This document shows positions 37,671 to 46,188 of a stretch of 55,253 nt of DNA, one piece after another. Below the pieces are notes generated by a model. That model had not been told where the DNA came from. It saw only the letters and a list, made by a program, of their open reading frames with translations, and made no database searches. Each line of letters begins with the position of its first letter. The first letter of the stretch is position 1. Where the stretch lies: positions 1 through 55,253 of the forward strand of contig JAQGHQ010000341.1 in the NCBI GenBank assembly GCA_028288765.1. Direction: 5' to 3'. Source of the stretch: Gemmataceae bacterium (GTDB taxonomy: Bacteria; Planctomycetota; Planctomycetia; Gemmatales; Gemmataceae). The translations under genes were made by a program, and so were the position numbers.

Positions 37671-37745
37671 ATCACCTCCGATCACATCGAACCCCGGAGG
37701 CTGTCCCTGAAGGCCGCCCCTCAGCTCACCCCCGTCGGCTGGGGG
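37671..37745. repeat. Dispersed repeat R2, copy B (overlaps the treS 3' end)
   Basis: Similar to 36976-37058 in the same orientation. The hairpin (ccccc 37729-37733 with ggggg 37741-37745) occupies the same place as in copy A, and a T-A pair there is replaced by C-G here. The repeat covers the last codons (QPTGVS) of the treS-mak gene. Confidence 0.65.
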
Positions 37746-40700
37746 GGACTCATCAGCCTGAGGATGCCGCGCATCGGGATGACGATCTTTTCGGAACCCG
37801 ACGCCAGTTCGGATTCCACCTCGTGGAGGGCCTTCTCCAGCATGAATAGCTCCAGCAGCTGGCGGCGCTCCTCGTCGCCCGACGGGAGCAGCCCGGCCTG
37901 CCCGACCGCGTCCATGTAGGCGGTGGCGAACTCCCGGGCCACCCACTGGTACCACGCCTCCGCCCACGGCCCCAGGGTGGGCACGTCCTCGTCGCGGATC
38001 ACCCCTTGCGGCCGGCCCCGCCGGCTGCTCAGCCCGAGATGGGTGATCTGGACCGCGTAGTCGAACGACCGGATCATGCTCGCCACGTCCCGGAGCGGGG
38101 ACCGCTTCGCCCGCCGGTCCTCGAGCGTCCGCCCGACCTCCCCCTCGAAGTCGGTCACCACGAAGTCTTTCCCGGTGTAGAGCAGGCGGGAGAGATGGTA
38201 GTCCCCGTGGATCCGGATTCGCATCCCCCCGGCGGCCGACACCAACACCGTCCGGAACCGCCTCAGGATCTCGCCCTCCAACGCGAGCAGGCGGGCGGCC
38301 GACTCGCGGGCCGGTTCCGACAGGGTGTCCTTCACCTGTTCCAGCCGCCGGCACAGCCGGCCGGTCATGTTCCGCATCGTCTGGTAGATCGACCGCTGGT
38401 ACAGCTTCCCGAACGGTTCCGGGGCGAGAGAGGGGGAGACCCGGTTGCCGGCCAGCGCGGTGTGCATCTCGGCCGTCCGTCGGCCGAGCAGGCGGACCGC
38501 CTCCATGAAACCGCCGGTGGTCTCGTGCCAGTTGGGCTGGCCCTCGGCCGCCAGCGGGCCGAGCAAGGGCGGGGTCTCCGGCGGGCGGGGCGCGCCCTCC
38601 CGGGGGAGGGCGGCGACCCGCTCGAAGTAGCGGCTGAGTTCGTCCAGGGCGTACTGCCACGCCGTCCCCTGGTTCCGGACGAACCGGTAGAGGACGTCCA
38701 GGGTCGCGGGCTCGGCGGCGCGGCGGCGGTACTCGATCGACCCGACCACCTGGGCGAACCCGTCGAACCGTGTGCTCGAGGCGAGGTACCGGCCGATCTC
38801 CACCGCCGGGCTCACCCCCTCCTCCACCCGCCGGAAACTCTTCAGGATGTACTCTTCCCCGTAGGCCACCGAAAAGGTGTGCCGGTCGTTCCGGAGGACC
38901 CACACCGGGAGCGAGTCCAGGGCGTCGAGGTCCCCTTCAGACAGCCGGGGGCCGATCGGGGCGAGGACGAGTTCCCCGCCCGGGACCGGCCGGATCCGGC
39001 CACCCAGGATGCCCCGCAGGACCCCCCGACAGCACGCCGGGACGGCCAGGGCGTCGCACAGCACCCCGGACATCGGCCCGACCACCCGGACGAACCCGGC
39101 GTCCGCCACCGGGACCGCCAGCCCGGTGAGGGCGTCGTCCGGGACGAATGCCAGGGCCAGCGACAGGGTTTCCGGCACCCCTTCGCGGAGCTCGGCGGTG
39201 ATGAGCAGGAACCAGACCTCGACGTCCTCCGGGCCGACCCGGACCGCCTGCCGGATCTCGGCCGCGACCACCGGCGACCCCCCGCGGCCGAGCCGCCGGC
39301 GGGTCAGGTAGCTGGGCAGGAGGGATTCCAGCTCCCCGAGGAGCACCGCATCAAACCCCTCGGCGAGCGGCCGCTGGGCGGTCACGACCGGGATCGCCGG
39401 GGCCGCCTCCCCGGCCGACATGTCGACCACGATCGGGGCCGGGAGCGGGAGAGAGAACCAGAAGAACGTGTGCGGCCCGAGGGTGAGCAGGTACGGGAGT
39501 TCCCCGATCCGCGGGAATGCGGTCCGGCCGAACACTTCCTCCGGCACCACCCCGGCGTACTCCTTCAGGTCGAGTTCCACGAACTGGACGAACCGGGACA
39601 GGTTCGCGACGACCAGGATCCGCTCGTCGGCGTACTTGCGGACGAACGCCAGCACCTTCGGGTTGGACGGGCGGAGGAATTCCAGGGTCCCCCGGCCGAA
39701 CGCCCGGTACCGCTTCCGCAGGGCGATCAGCCGTTTCATCCACCACAACAGCGAGCTCGGGTTGTTCTGCTGGGCCTCGACGTTCACCGCCTCGTAGTGG
39801 TACTCCGGGTCGATGATGATGGGCAGGTACAGCTTCTGCGGGTTCGCCCGGCTGAACCCGGCGTTCCGGTCGCTGCTCCACTGCATCGGGGTCCGCACCC
39901 CGTTGCGGTCGCCGAGGTAGAAGTTGTCGCCCATCCCGATCTCGTCGCCGTAGTAGATCACCGGGGTGCCGGGGAGCGAGAACAGCAGGGCGTTCATCAG
40001 CTCGATCCGGCGGCGGTCGTTCCGCAGGAGCGGGGCGAGCCGGCGGCGGATGCCGAGATTGATCCGGGCCGTCCGGTCCTCGGCGTACGCCCGGTACATG
40101 TAGTCCCGCTCCTCGTCGGTCACCATCTCGAGGGTCAGCTCGTCGTGGTTCCGGAGGAACATGCACCACTGGCAGGTGTCCGGGATCGGCGGGGTCTGGT
40201 CGAGGATGTCCAGGATCGGGAACCGGTCCTCCTGGTGGAGCGCCATGAACAGCCGGGGCATGACCGGGAAGTGGAACGCCATCTGGCACTCGTCCCCGGC
40301 GCCGAAGTACGGGAGCACGTCTTCCGGCCACTGGTTCGCCTCGGCCAGGAACATCCGCCCGGGGAACTTGGCGTCCATCTGTTTGCGGAGGGCCTTGAGG
40401 AAGACGTGGGTCTCCGGCAGGTTCTCGCAGTTCGTCCCCTCCCGCTCGTACAGGTACGGGATGGCGTCGAGCCGCATCCCGTCGACGCCCATCTCGAGCC
40501 AGTAGTCGAGGACCGGGAACAGGGCGTCCCAGACCGCCGGGTTGTCGAAGTTCAGGTCCGGCTGGTGGTGGTAAAACCGGTGCCAGAAATACTGCCCGGC
40601 CACCCGGTCCCACGACCAGTTCGACGGCTCGAAGTCCTTGAAGATGATCCGGGCGTCGAGGTACTTGTCCGGGGTGTCGCTCCAGACGTAGAAGTCCCGC

Positions 40701-41077
40701 TCCGTGCTCCCCTTCGGGGCGAGCCGGGCCCGCTGGAACCACGGGTGCTGGTCGGACGTGTGGTTGACCACCAGCTCCGTGATCACCCGGATGCCGTGGC
40801 GGTGGGCGGTGTTCAGGAACTCCTGGAAGTCCTCGAGCTTCCCGTAATGGGGGTGGACGGTGGTGTAGTCGGCGATGTCGTACCCGTCGTCGCGGAGCGG
40901 GGACGGGTAGAACGGGAGCAGCCAGATGGCCGTGATCCCGAGGTCTTCGAGGTAGTCGATCTTCTGGGTGAGCCCGCGGAAGTCGCCGAACCCGTCGCCG
41001 TCGCTGTCGTGGAATGCCCGGACGTGAGCCTCATAGATGATCGCGTCCTTATACCAAAGGGGGTCGTTATCGGTCAT
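37721..41077 (-). CDS. treS: Trehalose synthase fused to maltokinase
   Basis: 1118 residues. Residues 1-550 are a GH13 alpha-amylase-family TreS that interconverts maltose and trehalose: IYEAHVRAFHDSDGDGFGDF, ELVVNHTSDQHPWF, GVDGMRLDAIPYLYE with the nucleophile Asp, FLAEANQWPED with the acid/base Glu, and LRNHDELTLEM. Residues about 590-1118 are a maltokinase (Mak/Pep2) that makes maltose 1-phosphate for the GlgE alpha-glucan pathway: IHGDYHLSRLLYTGKDFVVT and DFEGEVGR, RRAKRSPLRDVASMIRSFDY. The HLGQ motif reads HLSR here. The fusion links both steps in one polypeptide. It is divergent from malQ across 401 nt, and its 3' end overlaps repeat R2. Confidence 0.95.
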   Translation of the reverse strand: MTDNDPLWYKDAIIYEAHVRAFHDSDGDGFGDFRGLTQKIDYLEDLGITAIWLLPFYPSPLRDDGYDIADYTTVHPHYGKLEDFQEFLNTAHRHGIRVITELVVNHTSDQHPWFQRARLAPKGSTERDFYVWSDTPDKYLDARIIFKDFEPSNWSWDRVAGQYFWHRFYHHQPDLNFDNPAVWDALFPVLDYWLEMGVDGMRLDAIPYLYEREGTNCENLPETHVFLKALRKQMDAKFPGRMFLAEANQWPEDVLPYFGAGDECQMAFHFPVMPRLFMALHQEDRFPILDILDQTPPIPDTCQWCMFLRNHDELTLEMVTDEERDYMYRAYAEDRTARINLGIRRRLAPLLRNDRRRIELMNALLFSLPGTPVIYYGDEIGMGDNFYLGDRNGVRTPMQWSSDRNAGFSRANPQKLYLPIIIDPEYHYEAVNVEAQQNNPSSLLWWMKRLIALRKRYRAFGRGTLEFLRPSNPKVLAFVRKYADERILVVANLSRFVQFVELDLKEYAGVVPEEVFGRTAFPRIGELPYLLTLGPHTFFWFSLPLPAPIVVDMSAGEAAPAIPVVTAQRPLAEGFDAVLLGELESLLPSYLTRRRLGRGGSPVVAAEIRQAVRVGPEDVEVWFLLITAELREGVPETLSLALAFVPDDALTGLAVPVADAGFVRVVGPMSGVLCDALAVPACCRGVLRGILGGRIRPVPGGELVLAPIGPRLSEGDLDALDSLPVWVLRNDRHTFSVAYGEEYILKSFRRVEEGVSPAVEIGRYLASSTRFDGFAQVVGSIEYRRRAAEPATLDVLYRFVRNQGTAWQYALDELSRYFERVAALPREGAPRPPETPPLLGPLAAEGQPNWHETTGGFMEAVRLLGRRTAEMHTALAGNRVSPSLAPEPFGKLYQRSIYQTMRNMTGRLCRRLEQVKDTLSEPARESAARLLALEGEILRRFRTVLVSAAGGMRIRIHGDYHLSRLLYTGKDFVVTDFEGEVGRTLEDRRAKRSPLRDVASMIRSFDYAVQITHLGLSSRRGRPQGVIRDEDVPTLGPWAEAWYQWVAREFATAYMDAVGQAGLLPSGDEERRQLLELFMLEKALHEVESELASGSEKIVIPMRGILRLMSPPQPTGVS

Positions 41078-41478
41078 GGGGCGTCCGAACCAGGTGGCGT
41101 GTCATGGCCAGCACGGCGGTTCGCGTGCGAACGCCATGCCGGAACCCGACTCGGTCCGATTTACGAGAACCTTGGCGGGCTGGTAATACTTTCCATCTTT
41201 AGCCGAGTCGGTGGTACCGTCTTTTCCAGAAACCGGGTCGGGACATGGGAAACGCGGGCGTCTTTCGGCCAATCCCGCATTGCGGTAGCTCATTCCCCAT
41301 CGCTCGCTTTCCCGAGAGTATTCCGTTCGCATCAGCGGTACTGCTCCGGGAGAATACAGTCGCGGGGCCGAGATGGGCGATGCCGGGCCGGGTGAAAATC
41401 GCTCGGTCGGGCATCGGGATTGCACACTCGCCGGCCCGGACCGCGTCGGTCTGACCGGAATTCCCCGGAGGCGACCTG
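41078..41478. other. Divergent promoter region between treS-mak and malQ
   Basis: 401 nt with no convincing gene. It should hold promoters for both directions. No clear -35/-10 pair was recognised. cggaggcgacctg just before 41479 is the malQ ribosome site. Confidence 0.4.
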
Positions 41479-43026
41479 ATGAGCTGGCCTGCCGACCGCT
41501 CGCGCTCGTCCGGTATCCTCCTGCACCCGACCAGCCTGCCTGGGCCGTTCGGCATCGGCGACCTCGGCCCGCAGGCCCATGTGTGGGTCGATACCATGGC
41601 CCGGGCCGGGCAGGCGTGGTGGCAGGTACTGCCGGTCGGGCCGACGGGGTACGGCGACTCGCCGTACCAATCGCCGTCCACGTTCGCCGGGAACCTCAAC
41701 CTCATCAGCCCCGAACTCCTCGCCGCCGACGGGCTGGCCGCGCAGGGCGATCTGGACGGGTGCCTCCTCGTGAGCGGGGGGCCGGTCCACTATGCCGACG
41801 TCATCTCGCGAAAGCGGCGGCTCGTCCGCCGGGCGTGGGAGCGGTTCAGGGCCGGCGAAGGTCCGGAGTCCGTGCGGGCCGAGTTCGCCCGGTTCCGGGC
41901 CGAGGAGGCCGCCTGGCTCGACGAGTTCGCCCTGTTCATGGCGATCAAGGACGAGCACGGCGGACGGGCGTGGTGGGAGTGGCCCGCCCCGCTCGCCGCC
42001 CACGACGACCGCGCCGTTCGCGCGGCCGCCGGGCAGCTGGCGGACGAGATCGACGCCCACCGGTTCGGGCAGTTCCTGTTCTTCCGCCAGTGGTCCTCCC
42101 TGCGGGCCCACGCCCACGCGAACGGCGTGCGGATCATCGGCGACCTGCCGATCTATGTCGCGGCCGACTCCGCCGACGTGTGGGGCCGGCCGGACCTGTT
42201 CCTGCTCGACGCCGACCGCCGGCCGCGGTTCGTGGCCGGGGTCCCGCCCGACTACTTCAGCGCGACCGGCCAGCTCTGGGGGAACCCGATCTACGACTGG
42301 GACGCCCACCGGGCGGACGGGTTCCGGTGGTGGGTGGACCGGGTGCGGGCCGCACTGCGGCTGTTCGACCTGATCCGGCTCGACCACTTCCGCGGGATCG
42401 AGGGGTTCTGGGCCGTCCGGTTCGGCGCCCCGACCGCGGTCGAGGGAGAATGGCTACCCGGGCCCGGGGCCGCCCTTCTGGCCGCCCTGCGGGACGCACT
42501 CGGCGACGTGCCGATCATCGCCGAGGATTTGGGGGTCATCACCCCGGAGGTGGACGCCCTGCGGGAGCAGTTCGGGCTCCCGGGGATGGGGATCTTGCAG
42601 TTCGCGTTCGGCGGCGCGGTCGAGCCGCGGTTCCTCCCGCACCGGTTCACCCGCGACGTGGTAGTCTACACCGGGACGCACGACAACGACACCACCGCCG
42701 GGTGGGCCGCGAAGCTGACCGCGGACGAGCGGCGCTCGTACGCCCGGTACGCCCCGACCTCGACCGAGGACCCCGTCGGGACCCTCATCCGGCTCGGGTG
42801 GGCGTCGGGCGCGGACCTCGTCCTCGCCCCGCTTCAGGATTTCCTCGGGCTCGGGTCGGAGGCCCGCATGAACATCCCGGGTACGACGACCGGCAACTGG
42901 GTCTGGCGGGTGGACGACCGCGCTCTATCGAACCCGATCTGGTCTAACTCCCTGCGGGAATTCACCGACGTGTACGAGCGGCGGGGCGAACGCCCGGTCT
43001 CGAACCCCGCGACGAAAAGCCGGTGA
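41479..43026 (+). CDS. malQ: 4-alpha-glucanotransferase
   Basis: Disproportionating amylomaltase of family GH77, 515 residues. N-terminal SSGILLHPTSLPGPFGIGDL and VGPTGYGDSPYQSPSTFAGN are family signatures; RIIGDLPIYVAADSADVW, the nucleophile region LIRLDHFRGIEGFW, IIAEDLGVITPEVDALREQF with the acid/base Glu, and VYTGTHDNDTTAGW with the third acid are all present. The start at 41479 is set by ggaggcgacctg. It probably works with TreS-Mak in turning maltose and maltodextrins over; the two genes are divergent. Confidence 0.96.
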   Translation: MSWPADRSRSSGILLHPTSLPGPFGIGDLGPQAHVWVDTMARAGQAWWQVLPVGPTGYGDSPYQSPSTFAGNLNLISPELLAADGLAAQGDLDGCLLVSGGPVHYADVISRKRRLVRRAWERFRAGEGPESVRAEFARFRAEEAAWLDEFALFMAIKDEHGGRAWWEWPAPLAAHDDRAVRAAAGQLADEIDAHRFGQFLFFRQWSSLRAHAHANGVRIIGDLPIYVAADSADVWGRPDLFLLDADRRPRFVAGVPPDYFSATGQLWGNPIYDWDAHRADGFRWWVDRVRAALRLFDLIRLDHFRGIEGFWAVRFGAPTAVEGEWLPGPGAALLAALRDALGDVPIIAEDLGVITPEVDALREQFGLPGMGILQFAFGGAVEPRFLPHRFTRDVVVYTGTHDNDTTAGWAAKLTADERRSYARYAPTSTEDPVGTLIRLGWASGADLVLAPLQDFLGLGSEARMNIPGTTTGNWVWRVDDRALSNPIWSNSLREFTDVYERRGERPVSNPATKSR

Positions 43027-43058
43027 TCGGGGTGGTCCCGCCGTGAGGCCGGATGTCG

Positions 43059-43201
43059 TGAGAGTAGCCTGCCGCTCCGAGGCGGTTTTCACGACCTCAA
43101 CCCGGAGTGGCCGCCGACGGTCGCGGTTGCTCCCCGCCGGGCAGACGAAGACCGTCGCGGAGTGGCGGGCTACTCTCAGTGAAGCCGCCGCCTCGGAGCG
43201 G
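43059..43201. repeat. Crossed inverted repeats downstream of malQ
   Basis: tgagagtagcc (43059-43069) matches ggctactctca (43168-43178) inversely, and ccgctccgaggcgg (43072-43085) matches ccgcctcggagcgg (43188-43201) inversely. The second pair lies outside on the right but inside on the left, so the two stems cross instead of nesting. It starts 33 nt after the malQ stop and ends just before the cupin stop codon on the other strand (43229). Confidence 0.7.
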
Positions 43202-43228
43202 CGGGTTGCGATCGACGACGCACCGCGC

Positions 43229-43576
43229 TCAGCCCTTCCGCTCGTCGCGGCCGTGGACGTGGGCCGGCGGGTAAGTCGCCTCGACCGCGGTGAACGGCTC
43301 GGTGATCCGGTACGTGTGTTCCGCCCCCTTCGGGACCACCCACGAATCGCCCGGTTCCAGATTCACTACCTGCCCCTCCACGACCAGCTCGGCCCGGCCC
43401 TTGATCACGAATCCGACCGTCTCGTAGTCCCGGCGGGTCAGGGTTTTCGGTTTCTCGGCCGGGAGTTCCTCCCACAGCCGCATCCCGATGTGGACCGACG
43501 AGGCGAGGTACTTCTGCCCGTCCGGGCCGTGCGGGGAGTGCTTCGAATCCACCTTGGTTACCGTGGTGTCGGACAT
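43229..43576 (-). CDS. Small cupin-domain protein
   Basis: 115 residues, single-domain cupin. Visible: YETVGFVIKGRAELVVEGQV (first conserved motif, with the usual His positions largely replaced), VNLEPGDSWVVPKGAEHTYR (second motif with PxG...H) and a short C-terminus ending HVHGRDERKG. The ATG at 43576 is preceded by gaggaggcggtc. Its ligand or metal cannot be told, since only part of the metal-binding His set is kept. It lies downstream of the DUF1501 gene on the same strand with 83 nt between, so loosely associated. Confidence 0.8.
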   Translation of the reverse strand: MSDTTVTKVDSKHSPHGPDGQKYLASSVHIGMRLWEELPAEKPKTLTRRDYETVGFVIKGRAELVVEGQVVNLEPGDSWVVPKGAEHTYRITEPFTAVEATYPPAHVHGRDERKG

Positions 43577-43659
43577 GACCGCCTCCTCGGGTTGGAGTGA
43601 CGCCCGGGTGGGTCGTCTACCCGCGAAAGGCTGCAAGTGACGTGCCCGGCCCGCCGCCC

Positions 43660-45090
43660 TCAGGCGATCAGCTCTTTAATGACGGTGCCGTGTACGTCCG
43701 TCAGCCGGAAGTCGCGGCCGGCGTAGCGGTAGGTGAGCCTGGTGTGGTCGAACCCGAGCAGGTGGAGCATCGTCGCGTGCAGGTCGTGAACGTGGACCGG
43801 GTTCTCCTGCGCCCGGAACCCGAACTCGTCCGTCGCCCCGTACACGGTTCCGCCCTTCACCCCCCCGCCCGCGAGCCAGCAGGTGAACCCGTAGTGGTTG
43901 TGGTCGCGGCCGTTCAGGGCCGGGAGCTCCGCCACGGGCGTGAGGCCGAACTCGCCGCCCCAGAGGACCAGCGTGCTGTCGAACAGCCCGAGGCGTTTGA
44001 GGTCGCCCAGGAACGCGGCGATCGGCCCGTCCCACTGGGCGGCGAGGGTCTTGTGCGCCCCGGCGAGGCCGTCGTGGTTGTCCCACGGCTGCCCGGCCCC
44101 GCTCCACACCTGCACCACCCGCACCCCCCGCTCGATCAGCCGGCGGGTGAGCAGCAACTGGCGGCCGTGGACCGTGTCGCCGTACCGCTCGCGGGTCTCC
44201 TTCTTCTCCTTGCTCAGGTCGAACACCTCGGCCGCCTCCAACTGCATCCGGAAGGCCAGCTCGAAGGTGCCGATCCGGGCTTCGAGCTGGGGGTCGTTCT
44301 GCCGGTCGGCCAGGTGCCGGTCGTTGAGCGTCTTCACGAGGTCGAGCTGGTCCCGCTGCCGGGCGGCGGAGAGCTCCGGGTTGCGGATGTGGGCGATGAG
44401 CTTGTCGGGCTGGGTGTGCTGGGTGTCGAGGTACGTGCCCTGGTACATGCCCGGGAGGAATCCCGACCGCCAGTTGTGCGTGGTGACGATGGGGTATCCG
44501 CCGGGGCACATGACCACGAACCCGGGCAGGTTGCGGTTCTCCGTCCCGAGCCCGTACGTGACCCAGCTCCCCAGGCTCGGCCGCGGCTGCCGCCCGTCCC
44601 CGCAGTTCATCAGCATCAGCGACGGCTCGTGGTTCGGCACGTCCGCGTACACCGACCGGATCACGGCCATCCCGTCGATGTGCTCGGCGGTCTTGGCGAA
44701 CAGCTCGCTGACCTCGATCCCGGACTTCCCCCGCTTCTCGAACTTGAACGGCGACTTCATCGCCACCCCGGTCTTCCGCTCGGTCCGCAGGTTCGTCGTC
44801 GGCAACGGCTTGCCGTGGTACTTGTCGAGCATCGGCTTCGGGTCGAACGTGTCGACCTGGCTCGGCCCGCCGTTCATGAACAGGTGGACGACGTGCTTCG
44901 CCTTCGCCGGAAAGTGCGGGGCCTTCGGCGCGAGCGGGTCGAGCCGGCCTGCCGTCTCGGCGGCGGCCCCGTCGTCGGCCATCAGCCCGGCGAGGGCCAG
45001 CATCCCGAGCCCGGTCCCGCACCGGGAGAGCATGTCGCGGCGAGAGAGAGCGGAATGCCGAACGCGGAAGGCGGAACGCGGAGAAAGCAT
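43660..45090 (-). CDS. DUF1501 (sulfatase-like) TAT-exported protein
   Basis: 476 residues. The N-terminus includes a twin-arginine signal (SALSRRDMLSRCGTGLGMLA), then the DUF1501 body: KAKHVVHLFMNGGPSQVDTF, DPKPMLDKYHGKPLP, GSWVTYGLGTENRNLPGFVV, VWSGAGQPWDNHDG, LVLWGGEFGLTP, NGRDHNHYGFTCWLAGGGVK, MLHLLGFDHTRLTYRYAGRD. These resemble alkaline-phosphatase/sulfatase fold proteins and are almost always paired with DUF1553 proteins in planctomycetes. Residues 4-14 (PRSAFRVRHSA) are encoded by a 7-nt word array, so the start of the gene has absorbed repeat DNA. Confidence 0.9.
   Translation of the reverse strand: MLSPRSAFRVRHSALSRRDMLSRCGTGLGMLALAGLMADDGAAAETAGRLDPLAPKAPHFPAKAKHVVHLFMNGGPSQVDTFDPKPMLDKYHGKPLPTTNLRTERKTGVAMKSPFKFEKRGKSGIEVSELFAKTAEHIDGMAVIRSVYADVPNHEPSLMLMNCGDGRQPRPSLGSWVTYGLGTENRNLPGFVVMCPGGYPIVTTHNWRSGFLPGMYQGTYLDTQHTQPDKLIAHIRNPELSAARQRDQLDLVKTLNDRHLADRQNDPQLEARIGTFELAFRMQLEAAEVFDLSKEKKETRERYGDTVHGRQLLLTRRLIERGVRVVQVWSGAGQPWDNHDGLAGAHKTLAAQWDGPIAAFLGDLKRLGLFDSTLVLWGGEFGLTPVAELPALNGRDHNHYGFTCWLAGGGVKGGTVYGATDEFGFRAQENPVHVHDLHATMLHLLGFDHTRLTYRYAGRDFRLTDVHGTVIKELIA
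45051..45083. repeat. Heptamer-word array at the DUF1501 start
   Basis: Plus-strand units cggaatg, ccgaacg, cggaagg, cggaacg, cgga have a 7-nt period. The array begins 7 nt downstream of the DUF1501 ATG (45088-45090 on the minus strand) and encodes residues about 4-14. No clear inverted partner arm was found nearby. Confidence 0.65.
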
Positions 45091-45224
45091 CGGCGGCAGT
45101 TCCTATCAGCCTGGGTTTGGTCAGGCGACTCCCATCCCGGGTGACTGACGGCCCGGTCGTGCCACTGGCGGGCTCACCTTGGTCCCGTTCGATCGTTCCG
45201 AGGTTTCCGAAACTCCCGCCCATT

Positions 45225-46139
45225 TCAGGGCGTGGCGATGAGGTCGTCCCAGCCGGTGGCATCCTGAACCCGCTCGGCCATGCGTTCGAGTCGGTCGCGG
45301 TCGGTAATGGCCTGGACGGCCGCCACGACTCCCGCCGGGGCGGGACCGAATCTCCTGGTTCCGAGTCGGAATAGGACCCCCCGGGCACCCTCGACGATCC
45401 CGCGGGCTTCACCGCGGGCTTCACCGCGGGCTTCACCGCGGGCTTCGCCCAGCGCGAGGCCCCGTTCCAGAATCAGCTGGTATGTCGTCGAATCTTCCAG
45501 GGTCATGCTCAGACTCCGATAGAGCTCAACGATCTGGTCTCGGTCGTACCGCAGCCCACAGAGAACGAACGTGGAGCCGTACAATCCTCGTTCCACGGTA
45601 GTCGGTAGCTGCTCGGCCCGCAACCGCTCCCGAAAGCGAGCGAACGCGGCAGGGAGGTCGGTCGCGGCCTCATTCGTCAGAAGGGCCAGCGGGGCCACCC
45701 CCGGACCGGCCGCGAGGAGTCGGTCCACAGGCTCCAGCCAGACGCGGACGACCGTGTACCGGAACGTCAGGTACGGCCGGCCATCAGCCCCGGACACATC
45801 AAGGGTGCCCGTTAAGTCGGTCGCGGTCGCCTTCGGCCGGAGCAGGACAACCACGCTGTGAACCGGCAGCCCGGTGACTGCGTGTGTAGCAACATTGTAC
45901 CGCAGGAGTTCTTTCGGGATGCCAAGCCGGCCGGTTGATTCCAACTCGAGGTGGATGACCGCCGGGATGAGACCGTTGACGCGGAAGAGCTTGTCGGCCT
46001 GCAGGGTGGCCGAGAGGTCTGTGTCCAAAGCTTCGGCGACGCCCGGCGGCACCCCGGACCGGACGGCCAGGAACGTCGCCCAATCGGCCGCGTGCGCGTC
46101 GATCAGCGTGTTCAAGGTCGCATCGAATGGTTTCGACAT
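45225..46139 (-). CDS. Rpn-like (PD-(D/E)XK-related) protein with GEAR tandem repeats
   Basis: 304 residues from MSKPFDATLNTLIDAHAADW. The fold is that of Rpn/transposase-like nucleases common in Gemmata and cyanobacteria: DADLSATLQADKLFRV-like strand with Asp (LDTDLSATLQADKLFRV), AVIHLELESTGRLGIPKELL with the E-x-E/E-S motif, and RYNVATHAVTGLPVHSVVVL. After the nuclease domain comes GLALGEARGEARGEARGEAR, a four-fold 4-residue repeat, then a helical tail. It sits between a DUF1553 gene and its usual DUF1501 partner on the same strand. Nuclease activity is inferred from the family. Confidence 0.75.
   Translation of the reverse strand: MSKPFDATLNTLIDAHAADWATFLAVRSGVPPGVAEALDTDLSATLQADKLFRVNGLIPAVIHLELESTGRLGIPKELLRYNVATHAVTGLPVHSVVVLLRPKATATDLTGTLDVSGADGRPYLTFRYTVVRVWLEPVDRLLAAGPGVAPLALLTNEAATDLPAAFARFRERLRAEQLPTTVERGLYGSTFVLCGLRYDRDQIVELYRSLSMTLEDSTTYQLILERGLALGEARGEARGEARGEARGIVEGARGVLFRLGTRRFGPAPAGVVAAVQAITDRDRLERMAERVQDATGWDDLIATP
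45405..45456. repeat. 12-nt tandem repeat (gcgggcttcacc x4) inside the Rpn-like gene
   Basis: Four nearly perfect copies of ccgcgggcttca (12 nt) encode the GEAR repeat. The copies are so alike that slippage is likely to change the copy number without breaking the frame. Confidence 0.85.
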
Positions 46140-46188
46140 CAGATCAGACCTTCCCAGCAGAAGGGGATACGTCTGTTGCCGGGCCTGT

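Noticed and set aside
38006..41395. 1129-residue open frame antisense to treS-mak
   Set aside because: A shadow of a long GC-rich gene; no motif, and the minus-strand enzyme is unambiguous.
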